64,000 nucleotides of DNA, taken from Clostridium brassicae. Lineage in GTDB: Bacteria > Bacillota > Clostridia > Clostridiales > Clostridiaceae. The stretch spans positions 62,001 to 126,000 of the forward strand of contig NZ_JAPQFJ010000005.1 in assembly GCF_026738875.1 (NCBI RefSeq), in the 5' to 3' direction. Positions 1-8,927 of this stretch are shown here, piece after piece. Made by a program: the position numbers and the translations under genes. The notes under the pieces are model-generated. The model did not search any database and was not told the origin of the DNA. It saw only the letters and a program-made list of their open reading frames with translations. The first letter of the stretch is position 1, and each line of letters opens with the position of its first letter.

Positions 1-1088
1 CTATCTTTTATTTTTTCAGGAGTAAACTCCACATAGGTAGGTCTAATAGCCTCATGAGCATCTTGTATATTTTTTTTACCTTTAAAATTTCTTATTTCTT
101 TCGGTATATAGTTTTCTCCAAAATCACTAATAATATAATCCCTAGCATTATTTTGTGCTTCTTTAGACACTCTAACCGAATCCGTTCTCATGTAAGTAAT
201 TAATCCTACAGTACCTGCACTTTTAACATCAATTCCTTCGTACAATTGTTGTGCTATAGACATAGACTTTTTTGTAGAATAGTTTAGTTTTTTATATGAA
301 TCTTGTTGAAAAGTACTAGTAGTAAATGGTGGTAACGGAGTTCTCTTTTTATTAGATTTTTTGATTTCCTTTACAACATATTTATTTTCACTTAATTCAG
401 AAATAATCTTATTACTTTCTTTTTCATTATTAATTTCAATTTTTTTATTATTTTTTGAAACTAATTTCACAGTAAAAGCTTTTTTGCTACCTTTTTTTAG
501 TTGAACTTCTATAGTCCAATATTCCTTTGGAACAAATTTTTCAATTTCTTCTTCCCTATTGCAAATCATATTTAATGCAACAGATTGCACTCTACCAGCA
601 CTCAATCCCCACTTTACTTTTCTCCAAAGAATAGGACTTATTTTATATCCAACTAGTCTATCTAATACTCTTCTTGCTTGTTGAGCATTTACTAAGTTAA
701 TTTTTATTTCTCTTGGTTCCTTAATAGCAGCTTTAATAGCATTTTTGGTTATTTCATTGAATTCTATTCTGCATTTCTTATCATTATCTATCTTTAAAGC
801 CTCAGCTAAATGCCAAGAAATAGCTTCCCCTTCTCTATCAGGGTCCGTTGCAAGGAAAACCTTGTCACTTTTTTTTGCTTCTTTTCTAAGTTCCGTTAGT
901 AAATCTCCTTTTCCTCTAATAGTTATGTACTTAGGAGTATAATTATTTTCTATATCAACACCCAATTGACTTTTAGGTAAATCTCTAACATGACCCATAG
1001 ATGCTTTTACCACATAACTGCTTCCTAAATATTTTCCTATTGTCTTTGCTTTAGCTGGAGATTCAACTATAACTAGCTTCTGACCCAT
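1..1088 (-). CDS. topA: DNA topoisomerase I, N-terminal part (runs off the window)
   Basis: Type IA topoisomerase that relaxes negative supercoils through a 5'-phosphotyrosine. The start is ATG at 1086-1088 behind a strong GGAGGGG site; the frame stays open to base 1, so the zinc-ribbon C-terminus lies outside. Visible: the N-terminal Toprim start MGQKLVIVESPAKAKTIGKY, the acidic DPDREGEAI motif, the LSAGRVQSVAL segment and the catalytic-tyrosine motif GLITYMRTDS (around bases 190-215). It lies in the usual Firmicute order comM-dprA-topA. A consensus promoter lies upstream. Identification is from motifs and is secure. Confidence 0.95.
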   Translation of the reverse strand, partial: MGQKLVIVESPAKAKTIGKYLGSSYVVKASMGHVRDLPKSQLGVDIENNYTPKYITIRGKGDLLTELRKEAKKSDKVFLATDPDREGEAISWHLAEALKIDNDKKCRIEFNEITKNAIKAAIKEPREIKINLVNAQQARRVLDRLVGYKISPILWRKVKWGLSAGRVQSVALNMICNREEEIEKFVPKEYWTIEVQLKKGSKKAFTVKLVSKNNKKIEINNEKESNKIISELSENKYVVKEIKKSNKKRTPLPPFTTSTFQQDSYKKLNYSTKKSMSIAQQLYEGIDVKSAGTVGLITYMRTDSVRVSKEAQNNARDYIISDFGENYIPKEIRNFKGKKNIQDAHEAIRPTYVEFTPEKIKD

Positions 1089-1217
1089 ATTATCCCCTCC
1101 ATTAATTTATCTATTATTTATCTATTATTTATATAGATTTCTATAAATCATAGTTACTTTAAGTATTAAACTAGTTAATATGTATAAATTTATTTATTAA
1201 TTTTTGTTGCAATTCAA

Positions 1218-1247
1218 ATAATACCGCACATAATTATAATATGTCAA
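1218..1247 (-). promoter_or_regulatory. sigma-A type promoter for topA
   Basis: On the minus strand TTGACA (1242-1247) is followed after 18 bases by TATTAT (1218-1223), about 130 bases before the topA start. The 273-base gap between dprA and topA shows nothing else. Confidence 0.55.
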
Positions 1248-1361
1248 TCTTTGTTAGTATTAATTTTCATTTATTAGTAGAAATATTACCCTAAATTCAT
1301 ATCATTTTCATTTAGTGTTTACAAAAAAATTTAATAAAATTAATATTTTATTCATAAAATT

Positions 1362-2444
1362 TTATATTACTTTATTGTTCCTTACATAATAATTACTACT
1401 TAAAGAGATTATTTCATCACTTAATTGTAACTTTAATAACGTCTCATATAGTTTATTTATATCAACTTTTGTTAATTTTAATATATCATCAAAATGTATT
1501 GGTTCATTACCTATATATTTATATACATTTCTTTCTATTCCACTCATTATAACTTTCTTTATATTTTCCTCTTTATGATTTTCTATATTTAGAATATCAT
1601 ATATGTCATTAATCTCAGTAAAGACATAAGCTCCGTCTTTAATTAATTTATTTGTACCAATACTTTGAGGAGAAAAAATATTTCCTGGAATCACCATAAC
1701 ATCTTTCCCCTGTTCTAAAGCAGCTCCTGCAGTTATTAAAGATCCACTCTTCTTTCCTCCCTCCACAACAATTATAAGATTGCTAAGACCACTTATTATT
1801 CTATTTCTTATAGGAAAATTATAGGAATACGGCTTGGTTCCTGGTGCAAACTGCGATATAATGCATCCATTTTCTAAAATTCTGTCATACAGTTTTGAAT
1901 TCTCTTTTGGATAAATTACATCTAATCCAGATCCTAAAACAGCACAGGTATATGAATTTTCATTTATACATTTTAAATGTGCTACAGAATCTATTCCTCT
2001 AGCCATTCCACTAACTATATTAATATTATTGTCACATAGACTTTTGCTTATAAGATTAGTTACATTTACTCCATAACTAGTACAACTCCTTGACCCCACA
2101 ATTGCTACACTATACCCTTTATTTAGTTTTTGTATATTTCCTTTATAAAATAGCATATATGGAGAGTCTTCATATACTTTAAGGGATTGGGGATATAAAT
2201 CATCAGTAATAACTACTGTATTTATTAAATTATTTTTAATTTTATCTTTTACTAAATTAATCTTATTAGTATCCCATGCTTTTTTTAAAGCACTTATAAT
2301 TTTATTATTTAACAAGTCACTTTCTTCATTATTATATATACTTTTATACCAAATTTCTTCTACATTTTTAAATTCATCTAATAGCCTTCTCTTTACACAA
2401 TAACTTAAATTACTCATATTAAACCAAAGTTCATAATCATTCAT
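1362..2444 (-). CDS. dprA: DNA-processing protein DprA
   Basis: Binds incoming single-stranded DNA in transformation and loads RecA. A Rossmann-like DprA/Smf core is visible: VAIVGSRSCTSYG, SGMARGIDSVAHL, GSGLDVIYPKEN, RNRIISGLSN, VVEGGKKSGSLITAGAALEQGKDV split over residues 115-275, then a small C-terminal winged-helix. The start is placed at MNDYELW (ATG 2442-2444), since AAGGAG lies 9 bases before it; a longer frame to 2474 would overlap comM and lacks such a site. It follows the comM stop by 13 bases, so it belongs to the comM operon. Prophage insertion in comM separates it from the comM promoter. Confidence 0.92.
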   Translation of the reverse strand: MNDYELWFNMSNLSYCVKRRLLDEFKNVEEIWYKSIYNNEESDLLNNKIISALKKAWDTNKINLVKDKIKNNLINTVVITDDLYPQSLKVYEDSPYMLFYKGNIQKLNKGYSVAIVGSRSCTSYGVNVTNLISKSLCDNNINIVSGMARGIDSVAHLKCINENSYTCAVLGSGLDVIYPKENSKLYDRILENGCIISQFAPGTKPYSYNFPIRNRIISGLSNLIIVVEGGKKSGSLITAGAALEQGKDVMVIPGNIFSPQSIGTNKLIKDGAYVFTEINDIYDILNIENHKEENIKKVIMSGIERNVYKYIGNEPIHFDDILKLTKVDINKLYETLLKLQLSDEIISLSSNYYVRNNKVI

Positions 2445-2457
2445 ATTATTATTCTCC

Positions 2458-3350
2458 TTAAATAACTTTTTCATCTATATATTTCCTATATTGTAATGCC
2501 TCAAAAACATCAATTTCTGATATAAATTCTCTTTCATTTAAATCTGCTATACTTCTTGAAACTTTTAAAATTCTACTATAGCTCCTTGTACTTAAATTAT
2601 ATTTTTCAAAAATTTTTTTAATAACATTTCTTGCTTTTGAATTAAGACTACAGTATTTTTTTATAAGTCTTTGGTTCATTTGTGCATTACAATAAATTCC
2701 ACACTCTTTAAATCTTTCTTTTTGTATTTCTCTAGCTTTTTCAACTCTAATTCTAATATTACGAGAAGTTTCTTTTTTATTATTATCCCGATTAATTTCC
2801 TTATATGATAAAGCATTAACTGGTGAGAAGATATCTATTCTGTCCAACATAGGCCCTGACATTTTGTTAATGTACCTTTTTCTATCATATTCAGTACACG
2901 TACATTCTCTATCCTTACTTCCATAAAATCCACAACTACATGGATTCATAGCACCCACTAACATAAAGTTTGCTGGATAGTCAACACTACCGCTACTTCT
3001 ACAAATTTTTATGACCCTATCTTCTAAAGGTTGCCTTAATACTTCTAAAACACTTTTTTTATATTCTAATATTTCATCTAAAAATAAGACTCCATTATGA
3101 GCTAACGATATTTCACCTGGCATTAAATTTATACCTCCTCCAACCAAGGATACTTTAGAAGAAGTATGATGTGGATTTCTAAATGGTCTCTCTTTTATTA
3201 GTCCTTTTGATTCTGCTAAATTGCCTGAGATGCTATAAATTTTTGTTACTTCTAAAGCCTCTTCGTAATTCAACTTAGGTAAAATAGTTGGAATTCTCTT
3301 AGCAATCATGCTTTTACCGCATCCTGGAGGCCCATATAAAAGTATATTAT
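2458..3350 (-). pseudogene. comM: comM/yifB 3' part, cut off by the prophage
   Basis: C-terminal two thirds of the YifB/ComM family (Mg-chelatase-like AAA+ ATPase; ComM acts as a helicase in transformation). Reading leftward from the att core: Walker A GPPGCGKS at about 3312-3335, then GEISLAHNGVLFLDEI (Walker B), NPCSCGFYGS, MSGPMLDRIDI and the C-terminal chelatase domain ending YIDEKVI. It has no start of its own next to Walker A; an internal ATG at 3309 would make a protein without the ATP loop. Its missing N-terminus is at 42158-42808. Fusing the two at the shared core gives 507 codons, the normal family length. Confidence 0.93.
3341..3350. other. Prophage attachment site, left copy of the 10-bp core
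   Basis: AGTATATTAT occurs here and at 42168-42177. Outside the core the left flank reads into comM and the right flank into phage DNA that ends the integrase gene 15 bases later. The phage-side bases 3349-3358 (ATACTACAAT) match, with 9 of 10 bases, the reverse complement of ATTGTACTAT at 42152-42161, giving a dyad around the core as expected for the attP of a serine integrase. Confidence 0.88.
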
Positions 3351-3365
3351 ACTACAATGTCAATA

Positions 3366-5018
3366 TTAAAACATATTCTTATAATTCTCATTTTGGTTCA
3401 TATATTTTCTTATTATATTTCTATAGTCATCCATCCATTTAAAAATTGGCATAAGTTTTGTTTTGCCTGTTTCTTCAATTTTGTCAATTATTATGTGTTT
3501 TATTTCTTTTAACATTTCTTCTTCTGTTTTTGGTTTGTTTAGCTCTGTATTATTTATCTTATCTATTATATTAGTTATATCTTTTATGTCTTTTTCCAAT
3601 ATAGCATTATCTTTATTAAGTACATTTATTTGCTCTGTTAGGTCATTAATTTTAACTTTGATAGAATTACTTCTTATTATATAATCCTTTTTTTCTATAT
3701 CTAAATTTGTATATAAGTCTAATAATCTATCTAATCCTATTTCTAATTTTCTTAATTCTTTTTTTAATTCTTTAACCTTATTTTTTGTGTCTATATTTAA
3801 CATTCCTATAATACTTTCTTTAATATTTTCTAAAAGATATACACTAAATTTATTAATCCATTTTACCATCTTTACATATTTAAAATCTACCAAGTCTTTA
3901 ATTTCTTTATCTATTAATTCTTCTTTTATATTTGGATTATTACAAACCATAGTACCTTTTTGTTTTTTAACTCTGCAATTATAAAACTTAATTCCTCTAT
4001 CTCGGTTTGAAGTATAAACATTGCCACAATTTCCACAAATTAATTTTCCACTATATTTACTTTTTCCTTTATAAATTCCCCTTTGATTAATACTATTTAT
4101 TTTGCTATCTTTAATTTGCTGTGCTTTTTTAAAAGTTTCTACATCAATAATACATGGTACTTTCCCTTCATGTATTATCCAATCTTCTTTTTTCTTTACA
4201 TGTGGATAGGATAGTTTCTCAAATATTATACCTGTATCATATTTGTTAAGAGCAAGTATTCCACAATATTTTTCATTACCTAATATTCTTTGTATTGTAG
4301 ACTTACTAAATGATTTACCTTTTCTAGTTACCATTTTCTCTTTATCTAATTGATTTATTATCCTTCTAATACCATACCCTTTTATATATAAATTAAAAAT
4401 TCTTCTTATCACTTCAGCTTCTTTTTCTATAATTTCTAGTCTGTTTTCTTCCTTTATGTAATTATATCCATATAAAGATGAGTTTGTACTTATTACACCT
4501 TTAAGAGCAGATTCCCTTTTACCCATTCTTACTTTTCTACTTTTATCTTTAGATTCATTCTCGTCTAGTGTAAAAAGTATTTGTAGTAATAATTCATCGC
4601 CTTCACTTTCTGTTGTTTTATTAATATCCATAAAATATACATAAACTTTTTTCTGCTTTAATTTTCTAATAATATCTGTAATCAGTACATTTCTAGCAAA
4701 CCTACTACTGTTTTTAACTAAAATCAAATTGAATTTAGGTTTTCTATCTACGTTTACAGTATATATGTTTTCTACCTTTTTACCTCTATTATCAACATGT
4801 TCTTCTACATCTATACCTGCATCATACAACATTTGATTAAATTCTGGTCTTTTACTTAAAGAAGTCCCTGAAATGCCTTTATCCGCATAAATTTTATATA
4901 ACTTATAATTTTTATTTTTTTCTATCTCTCTTTCAAAATAAGATTTCTGATTTTGAAAACTATTTTGTTGGTCTTTTGAATTGGTACTTACTCTACAATA
5001 AGCACATACATTAATCAT
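3366..5018 (-). CDS. Large serine recombinase (prophage integrase)
   Basis: Catalyses integration and excision between attP and attB by a Ser-linked double-strand break. The resolvase domain starts MINVCAYCRVSTNSKDQQNS, so the nucleophile is Ser11; FARN and DENESKDKSRKVRMGKR carry the usual arginines and helix E. The recombinase domain follows (residues about 175-290), then a zinc ribbon CGNCG...C...C (about 325-360), then a long coiled coil typical of large serine integrases. Length 550 aa is normal. The start has GAGGTGG upstream. It sits 15 bp from the left att core, so it is the enzyme that made this insertion. Confidence 0.95.
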   Translation of the reverse strand: MINVCAYCRVSTNSKDQQNSFQNQKSYFEREIEKNKNYKLYKIYADKGISGTSLSKRPEFNQMLYDAGIDVEEHVDNRGKKVENIYTVNVDRKPKFNLILVKNSSRFARNVLITDIIRKLKQKKVYVYFMDINKTTESEGDELLLQILFTLDENESKDKSRKVRMGKRESALKGVISTNSSLYGYNYIKEENRLEIIEKEAEVIRRIFNLYIKGYGIRRIINQLDKEKMVTRKGKSFSKSTIQRILGNEKYCGILALNKYDTGIIFEKLSYPHVKKKEDWIIHEGKVPCIIDVETFKKAQQIKDSKINSINQRGIYKGKSKYSGKLICGNCGNVYTSNRDRGIKFYNCRVKKQKGTMVCNNPNIKEELIDKEIKDLVDFKYVKMVKWINKFSVYLLENIKESIIGMLNIDTKNKVKELKKELRKLEIGLDRLLDLYTNLDIEKKDYIIRSNSIKVKINDLTEQINVLNKDNAILEKDIKDITNIIDKINNTELNKPKTEEEMLKEIKHIIIDKIEETGKTKLMPIFKWMDDYRNIIRKYMNQNENYKNMF

Positions 5019-5154
5019 TTTGTTACCACCTCATTATTAAAAATATTTTATGACAATGTACTTAATATAATAATAGTACATTGTCATAATAGAATCAATG
5101 TTTATTGTATAACCACTTCCATTTTAGGTAATAATTTTTAATGGAGGTGTTATA

Positions 5155-5250
5155 ATGTTAAAACATAAATCTTATGTAAAAATATCTACACTAATATATG
5201 TATCAATTATTTTTATAACATTAATATCAACTATAATAGTTTTAAAATAA
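5155..5250 (+). CDS. 31-aa single-span membrane peptide
   Basis: ATG at 5155 follows GGAGGTG by a good spacing. The product begins MLKHKSYVKIST and continues as one hydrophobic helix (about residues 12-29) ending VLK. It is divergent from the integrase and convergent with the minus-strand gene at 5278. Basic start plus one membrane span resembles type I toxin or small phage membrane peptides, but no antisense RNA could be shown. The good ribosome site is the main support. Confidence 0.5.
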   Translation: MLKHKSYVKISTLIYVSIIFITLISTIIVLK

Positions 5251-5277
5251 AAATAATATGTTTAAATATTATGTTAT

Positions 5278-6417
5278 CTAATATGGAGTAACTCTTATCT
5301 TTTTAATTACTACTATACTACTATTATCCTCACTTATAGCAATTAAATTAAAATATCTACTTCTTCCATCATTAAAAATCCATTTATCTGTAGTCTTAAT
5401 AGTACAAGTTGTATCTGTGCTTTCTGTTATAGTAGCATATTTTACTTTTTCAATTTCTCCATTTACTTCTACATTTTCTACACTCCACACTACTGGAATA
5501 TTTGAAGTGTAAGTTTTTGTTCTGTTTAAAGCCATTTTATCAGTACCAATAATCTCTAATTGAACTTTACTACCTTCTACTACTTTTACATTTATAATTT
5601 TTTCTATATTTTCAAAAGTAACTTTAATAGTTGTGCCTCCCTCTGAAATTGCTTTAGTTAATCCCTTATCATCAACAGTAACTATATTATTATTTAGTGA
5701 TGTATATATTAATGTAGGTTTTTTTACAGTGATAGTTTTATTATTAACTGTATCCGTAACATTGACTATTAATTGCTTAGTTTCTCCTTCTTTAAGTTGT
5801 ATATTATCTTCCGTAATATCAATAGAATATTCATGTTTAGTTTCATGTAACCATCTGTCAGCAATCTCATTTTCTAAATCATCTGAAGAAGGATTAAATT
5901 GTCCTTTTTTACAGTAAATATATCTTAAGCCCTCATTTTCATTTGTAAAACCAACTACATTCCAAACATTCTGCATTTTAATGATTCTTTTATCGTAACC
6001 TATTTTTCTTGTAACACTATTATCTTGTGTTATTAACATAATTTTACCATCAGCAATATTTATATATTTTCCTTCATCAATGCCCTGTCTTTGTGTTTGA
6101 ATAATTGCAGGAAACTCATGTAATGTGTTGTTTATATAAATTTTAATGTTATGTAATGCTCTAGCAATTACACATTTGTCATAAGTTTGTCCTATATTAC
6201 TATCTTTATCTATTACAATCCAATTATTTTCCAAACATTCAATGATGTCTCCTTGTCTAACTTTTCCCAACTCCGTAAACAAATATTTATTATCATAACC
6301 TTTTTCTCTATCATCTACTTCTTTAAAAAATCCTCTATTATCTATACCATTAATTTTTATACTACAACCATAATTTCTTATATATTCATTAAAAAACTTA
6401 CTAATTGAATTTTGCAT
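5278..6417 (-). CDS. Phage structural protein with a C-terminal Big_2 Ig-like domain
   Basis: 379 aa. Residues about 1-190 are a phage-type domain I do not name with certainty (contains KVRQGDIIECLENNWIVID, typical of small tail or connector proteins). Residues about 195-285 form a bacterial Ig-like group 2 domain: DNIQLKEGETKQL, SLNNNIVTVDDKGLTKAI, GTTIKV, INVKVVEG. A further beta-rich segment follows to residue 379. Such Ig domains decorate major tail and other virion proteins. It is the last structural gene before the integrase, 13 bases after the 116-aa gene. No separate major tail protein was recognised elsewhere; this could be that protein or a tail-completion protein. Confidence 0.6.
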   Translation of the reverse strand: MQNSISKFFNEYIRNYGCSIKINGIDNRGFFKEVDDREKGYDNKYLFTELGKVRQGDIIECLENNWIVIDKDSNIGQTYDKCVIARALHNIKIYINNTLHEFPAIIQTQRQGIDEGKYINIADGKIMLITQDNSVTRKIGYDKRIIKMQNVWNVVGFTNENEGLRYIYCKKGQFNPSSDDLENEIADRWLHETKHEYSIDITEDNIQLKEGETKQLIVNVTDTVNNKTITVKKPTLIYTSLNNNIVTVDDKGLTKAISEGGTTIKVTFENIEKIINVKVVEGSKVQLEIIGTDKMALNRTKTYTSNIPVVWSVENVEVNGEIEKVKYATITESTDTTCTIKTTDKWIFNDGRSRYFNLIAISEDNSSIVVIKKIRVTPY

Positions 6418-6430
6418 TTAATCACCTTCT

Positions 6431-6781
6431 TTAAATTTCATTTGTATAATACATCATAAATACAGATTTATTTTCTTTTCCTGCTTCTTCATCCTCAATT
6501 TCAATTATTTTATCTTTAATTTTATCAACTTGTTTTTCAAGATTTTTATAAGCATCTCCTTGTGTTCCAAACTCTGTTTCAAGTTTACGCATATAATCAG
6601 AATTATTCATAATTTTTTCTAATACATCAAGTGCAGCTTCATATAACTGTTTCTTCATTGTGTTTGTATATGTATCTGTTGCACTTAAATTATGTAACAT
6701 TAAAATCCCTGTAAATTCTTCATCTGTAAAATATTCTTTATTCCCTAATTCTAGTTTTAACATTTTCAATACATTAAACAT
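6431..6781 (-). CDS. Small phage protein, probable head-tail connector
   Basis: 116 aa, mostly helical, begins MFNVLKMLKLELG and has a charged helix near residues 70-100. Size, and place between the 160-aa and Big_2 genes, fit the family of small head-tail connectors downstream of portal genes. No diagnostic motif, so the function is inferred from position. Confidence 0.5.
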   Translation of the reverse strand: MFNVLKMLKLELGNKEYFTDEEFTGILMLHNLSATDTYTNTMKKQLYEAALDVLEKIMNNSDYMRKLETEFGTQGDAYKNLEKQVDKIKDKIIEIEDEEAGKENKSVFMMYYTNEI

Positions 6782-6796
6782 TAATTCTTGCCCCCT

Positions 6797-7279
6797 TTAA
6801 ACTATATTTTCACATTCATAAATTAATTGATAACCCGAATAAATATTACTATTCCATAGAGCATGTGCATCTTGAAATACTAATCCTCCTAAACTTTTAA
6901 CTGCCTGTCTGTTATGAACTTTGTTAAAAATTGTATCTATTTCTTCCATTAATAAAAACGGTCTTAGTCCTAAATCAGTTGCCCACAAATCTTTATGACA
7001 TATAATATTAAAAGATATAGTTCCTTTTCTTAAATGTACACTCCCATCATTACGAAAATCATCTAGTATGATTGATATTATACATTTCTGTTCATCATCA
7101 GTGGGTATATAATTAAAAGGGAATATATTGTTATTTATTAGAATATCAGTATCCTTTATATCTCCTTTTTCTAAAGCATCTTTATGAGGATAATATAATA
7201 ACTTACAGAGTTTTTGATTTTTTAATAATAAATTTTCTATATCAAAAATATATTGGTTTAATTCTTTAAATTTACTCAA
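6797..7279 (-). CDS. Phage protein, probable tail or head-closure component
   Basis: 160 aa. Starts with TTG (AGAAGG about 9 bases upstream). The middle (DDEQKCIISIILDDF, GTISFNIICHKDLWATD) looks like a beta-rich minor virion protein. It lies in a compact group with the 116-aa and 379-aa genes. No named family recognised. Confidence 0.5.
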   Translation of the reverse strand: MSKFKELNQYIFDIENLLLKNQKLCKLLYYPHKDALEKGDIKDTDILINNNIFPFNYIPTDDEQKCIISIILDDFRNDGSVHLRKGTISFNIICHKDLWATDLGLRPFLLMEEIDTIFNKVHNRQAVKSLGGLVFQDAHALWNSNIYSGYQLIYECENIV

Positions 7280-7311
7280 TTTAATTGCCTTCTTTCTTTT
7301 AAAATTTATAA

Positions 7312-7341
7312 ATAAAAAAACATAAGATTTGATCTCTTATG
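7312..7341 (-). terminator. Intrinsic terminator after the metallopeptidase-like gene
   Basis: Minus strand: CATAAGA, loop, TCTTATG followed by seven T. It stands between two genes of the same operon direction. Confidence 0.75.
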
Positions 7342-7385
7342 CTGATAATACTATTTTATTTAATTGATGTTTTATATGTAATCAC

Positions 7386-7685
7386 CTATTTGAATAGTTG
7401 AGGATTGTCTTTTATTATTTCATATAATCTTTCAGATATTCCATCAATTAAATTTTCATCAACTGATAAATCATTTCTGCCCATAGCATTAAAAATTCCA
7501 TGAAACAATTCATGTATTAATGTAAGTTCTTGTGTTTGTAAAGGTATGTTTTTATTTAATCTTATAATTTCGTTTATATAATCTATATCTCCACATAATA
7601 AATCTCCTTCAGAATCTGTGGGGTTATCTTCATATTTAATTTTATAATTTCTCCAACCTAATTTAATTTTGTTAGGTATACTCAT
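7386..7685 (-). CDS. Small ImmA/IrrE-like zinc metallopeptidase domain protein
   Basis: 99 aa from ATG 7683-7685, chosen because AAGGAG is at proper distance; a TTG three codons earlier is too close to it. The motif LTLIHELFHGIF contains HELFH (HExxH), and a downstream acidic stretch DENLIDGISERLYE fits the third ligand. Phage copies of this fold cleave repressors or are small DUF955-like proteins. No repressor gene is adjacent; it sits among connector genes, so a role in induction is only possible. Confidence 0.65.
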   Translation of the reverse strand: MSIPNKIKLGWRNYKIKYEDNPTDSEGDLLCGDIDYINEIIRLNKNIPLQTQELTLIHELFHGIFNAMGRNDLSVDENLIDGISERLYEIIKDNPQLFK

Positions 7686-7851
7686 ATCTATCAAAACTCC
7701 TTTCAGCTTTAATTTATATTTATTGTTGTTTTGTGACTATTATATATGGGGTAAATGTAGATATATCAAAGGTTTAGGGGGTATAGGAAAGGTTAAAATT
7801 TTGCTGTGGAAAAAATAGAGGTCTACGTACAGAAAAAATATCAAAAAGGGG

Positions 7852-7887
7852 GTAAAAAAAGAAATGACCTATATTCTAAGCCATTTC
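7852..7887 (-). terminator. Intrinsic terminator of the tyrosine recombinase gene
   Basis: Minus strand: GAAATGG, loop, CATTTC then seven to eight T (7853-7860). It overlaps the recombinase stop codon. The 170 bases to its left, up to the peptidase start, hold nothing recognisable. Confidence 0.75.
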
Positions 7888-8459
7888 TATACTATCATAT
7901 TAACATTTTTACTAGCTTCATTTATTTCCTTTTGTCTTACACGAATATATCTTTGTGTAGTTGCAATACTAGAATGATTTAAAACCTCTTTTACTAGTTC
8001 TATATTATTATTGTTATTCTCATAAATCGTAACTGCGTACATTTTTCTAAATGAATGCGTTGATATATTGCTTAATCCTAAATAATCACATACTATTTTA
8101 AGTTGTTTTTGTACTGCTCTTACTGATAATCTCTTGAATAACATATCATTAGCTTTTATTCCTTCATTTATTGCATAATCTTTTACCAATTCAATTATAT
8201 TACTATTAACTTCCCTATTTTGCATCTTCTCTGTTTTATCCTCTGTTATTATTAGTTTACCATTTCTAAAGTTATTAGCTGTTAAACTAAGTACATCACC
8301 AATACGTAACCCTAAATTAGCCTGTAAAGTTAATGCTAAATATAGTTTCTTATTAGCTCTAAATTTCTTTTCTTTATTATTTTCCATATAATTGAATCCA
8401 CTAGTTATTAAATTCATTATTTCCTTATACTCATTTAATTCTAATGGTCTAGTTGACAT
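7887..8459 (-). CDS. Tyrosine recombinase (short, catalytic domain only)
   Basis: 190 aa. Contains the catalytic set of the phage integrase family: Arg in NLGLRIGDVLSL, the HSFRKMYA box (H-x-x-R), LNHSSIATTQRY with the late His and the nucleophile Tyr in QRYI. It lacks a long N-terminal arm-binding domain. Since the serine recombinase accounts for integration, this one may resolve multimers or invert a segment, or act as a DNA-binding regulator as in the SPbeta master repressor, which has the same fold. Three direct repeats lie upstream of its start. Confidence 0.82.
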   Translation of the reverse strand: MSTRPLELNEYKEIMNLITSGFNYMENNKEKKFRANKKLYLALTLQANLGLRIGDVLSLTANNFRNGKLIITEDKTEKMQNREVNSNIIELVKDYAINEGIKANDMLFKRLSVRAVQKQLKIVCDYLGLSNISTHSFRKMYAVTIYENNNNNIELVKEVLNHSSIATTQRYIRVRQKEINEASKNVNMIV

Positions 8460-8509
8460 ATAAACACACCCTTTTCAATATTTTCTATTTTTAATTATAT
8501 TTTATTAAA

Positions 8510-8614
8510 AAGTTCGTGTTTTGTCAATCATAAGTTCGCGTTTTATTTAGTATTGTTTAACCTACCCCCTGTAAGCATTGATACATGTACCTTCACAAAA
8601 TAAGTTCGTGTTTT
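8510..8614. repeat. Three direct repeats AAGTTCGYGTTTT
   Basis: Copies at 8510-8522, 8532-8544 and 8602-8614, each AAGTTCG(T/C)GTTTT. The first two are 22 bp apart (two helical turns), the third 70 bp further. They lie just upstream of the tyrosine recombinase gene, where they could be its binding sites or a repressor operator. Confidence 0.7.
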
Positions 8615-8619
8615 ATAGA

Positions 8620-8927
8620 AAAGGCGTACTTTAAATTAGATATAGTAATGAAGTATATAATACATTTAATATCACATTATTGCATACCCTATATAGGTAT
8701 ACTTATATAGTAATAACTACCGTATTATAATATACAGTATTATATGATAATAAATACCATATATGCATATAGGGTAACAGAGTAACAGTGGAATATTCGT
8801 GGGTGAAATACACTCCCACACTTCCAATATTATTACCCTATTTATCCCACATCTAATTACATATAACTATCTCATAATATAATCTATTATAATATGTCAC
8901 TCATATCCAATCATATTATATCTTTCT
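8620..8927. other. AT-rich noncoding stretch with a dyad
   Basis: No gene. Very AT-rich up to about 8770, then an imperfect dyad: GGGTAA (about 8773) and GTGGGTG (about 8799) mirrored by CTCCCAC (about 8811) and TTACCC (about 8837). It lies between the portal gene and the tyrosine recombinase and could be a resolution site, packaging site or transcript processing structure. Confidence 0.4.

Noticed and set aside
3463-3984. Plus-strand frames inside the integrase, tape measure and other long genes
   Set aside because: Hydrophobic, no ribosome sites, opposite to strongly supported genes; they are mirror frames.
7887-8459. Tyrosine recombinase as the integrating enzyme
   Set aside because: It lacks an arm-binding domain and lies 4.5 kb from the end, while the serine integrase lies 15 bp from the core.
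8510-8614. LexA boxes in the GTTCG repeats
   Set aside because: The paired CGAAC half-site four bases away is missing.
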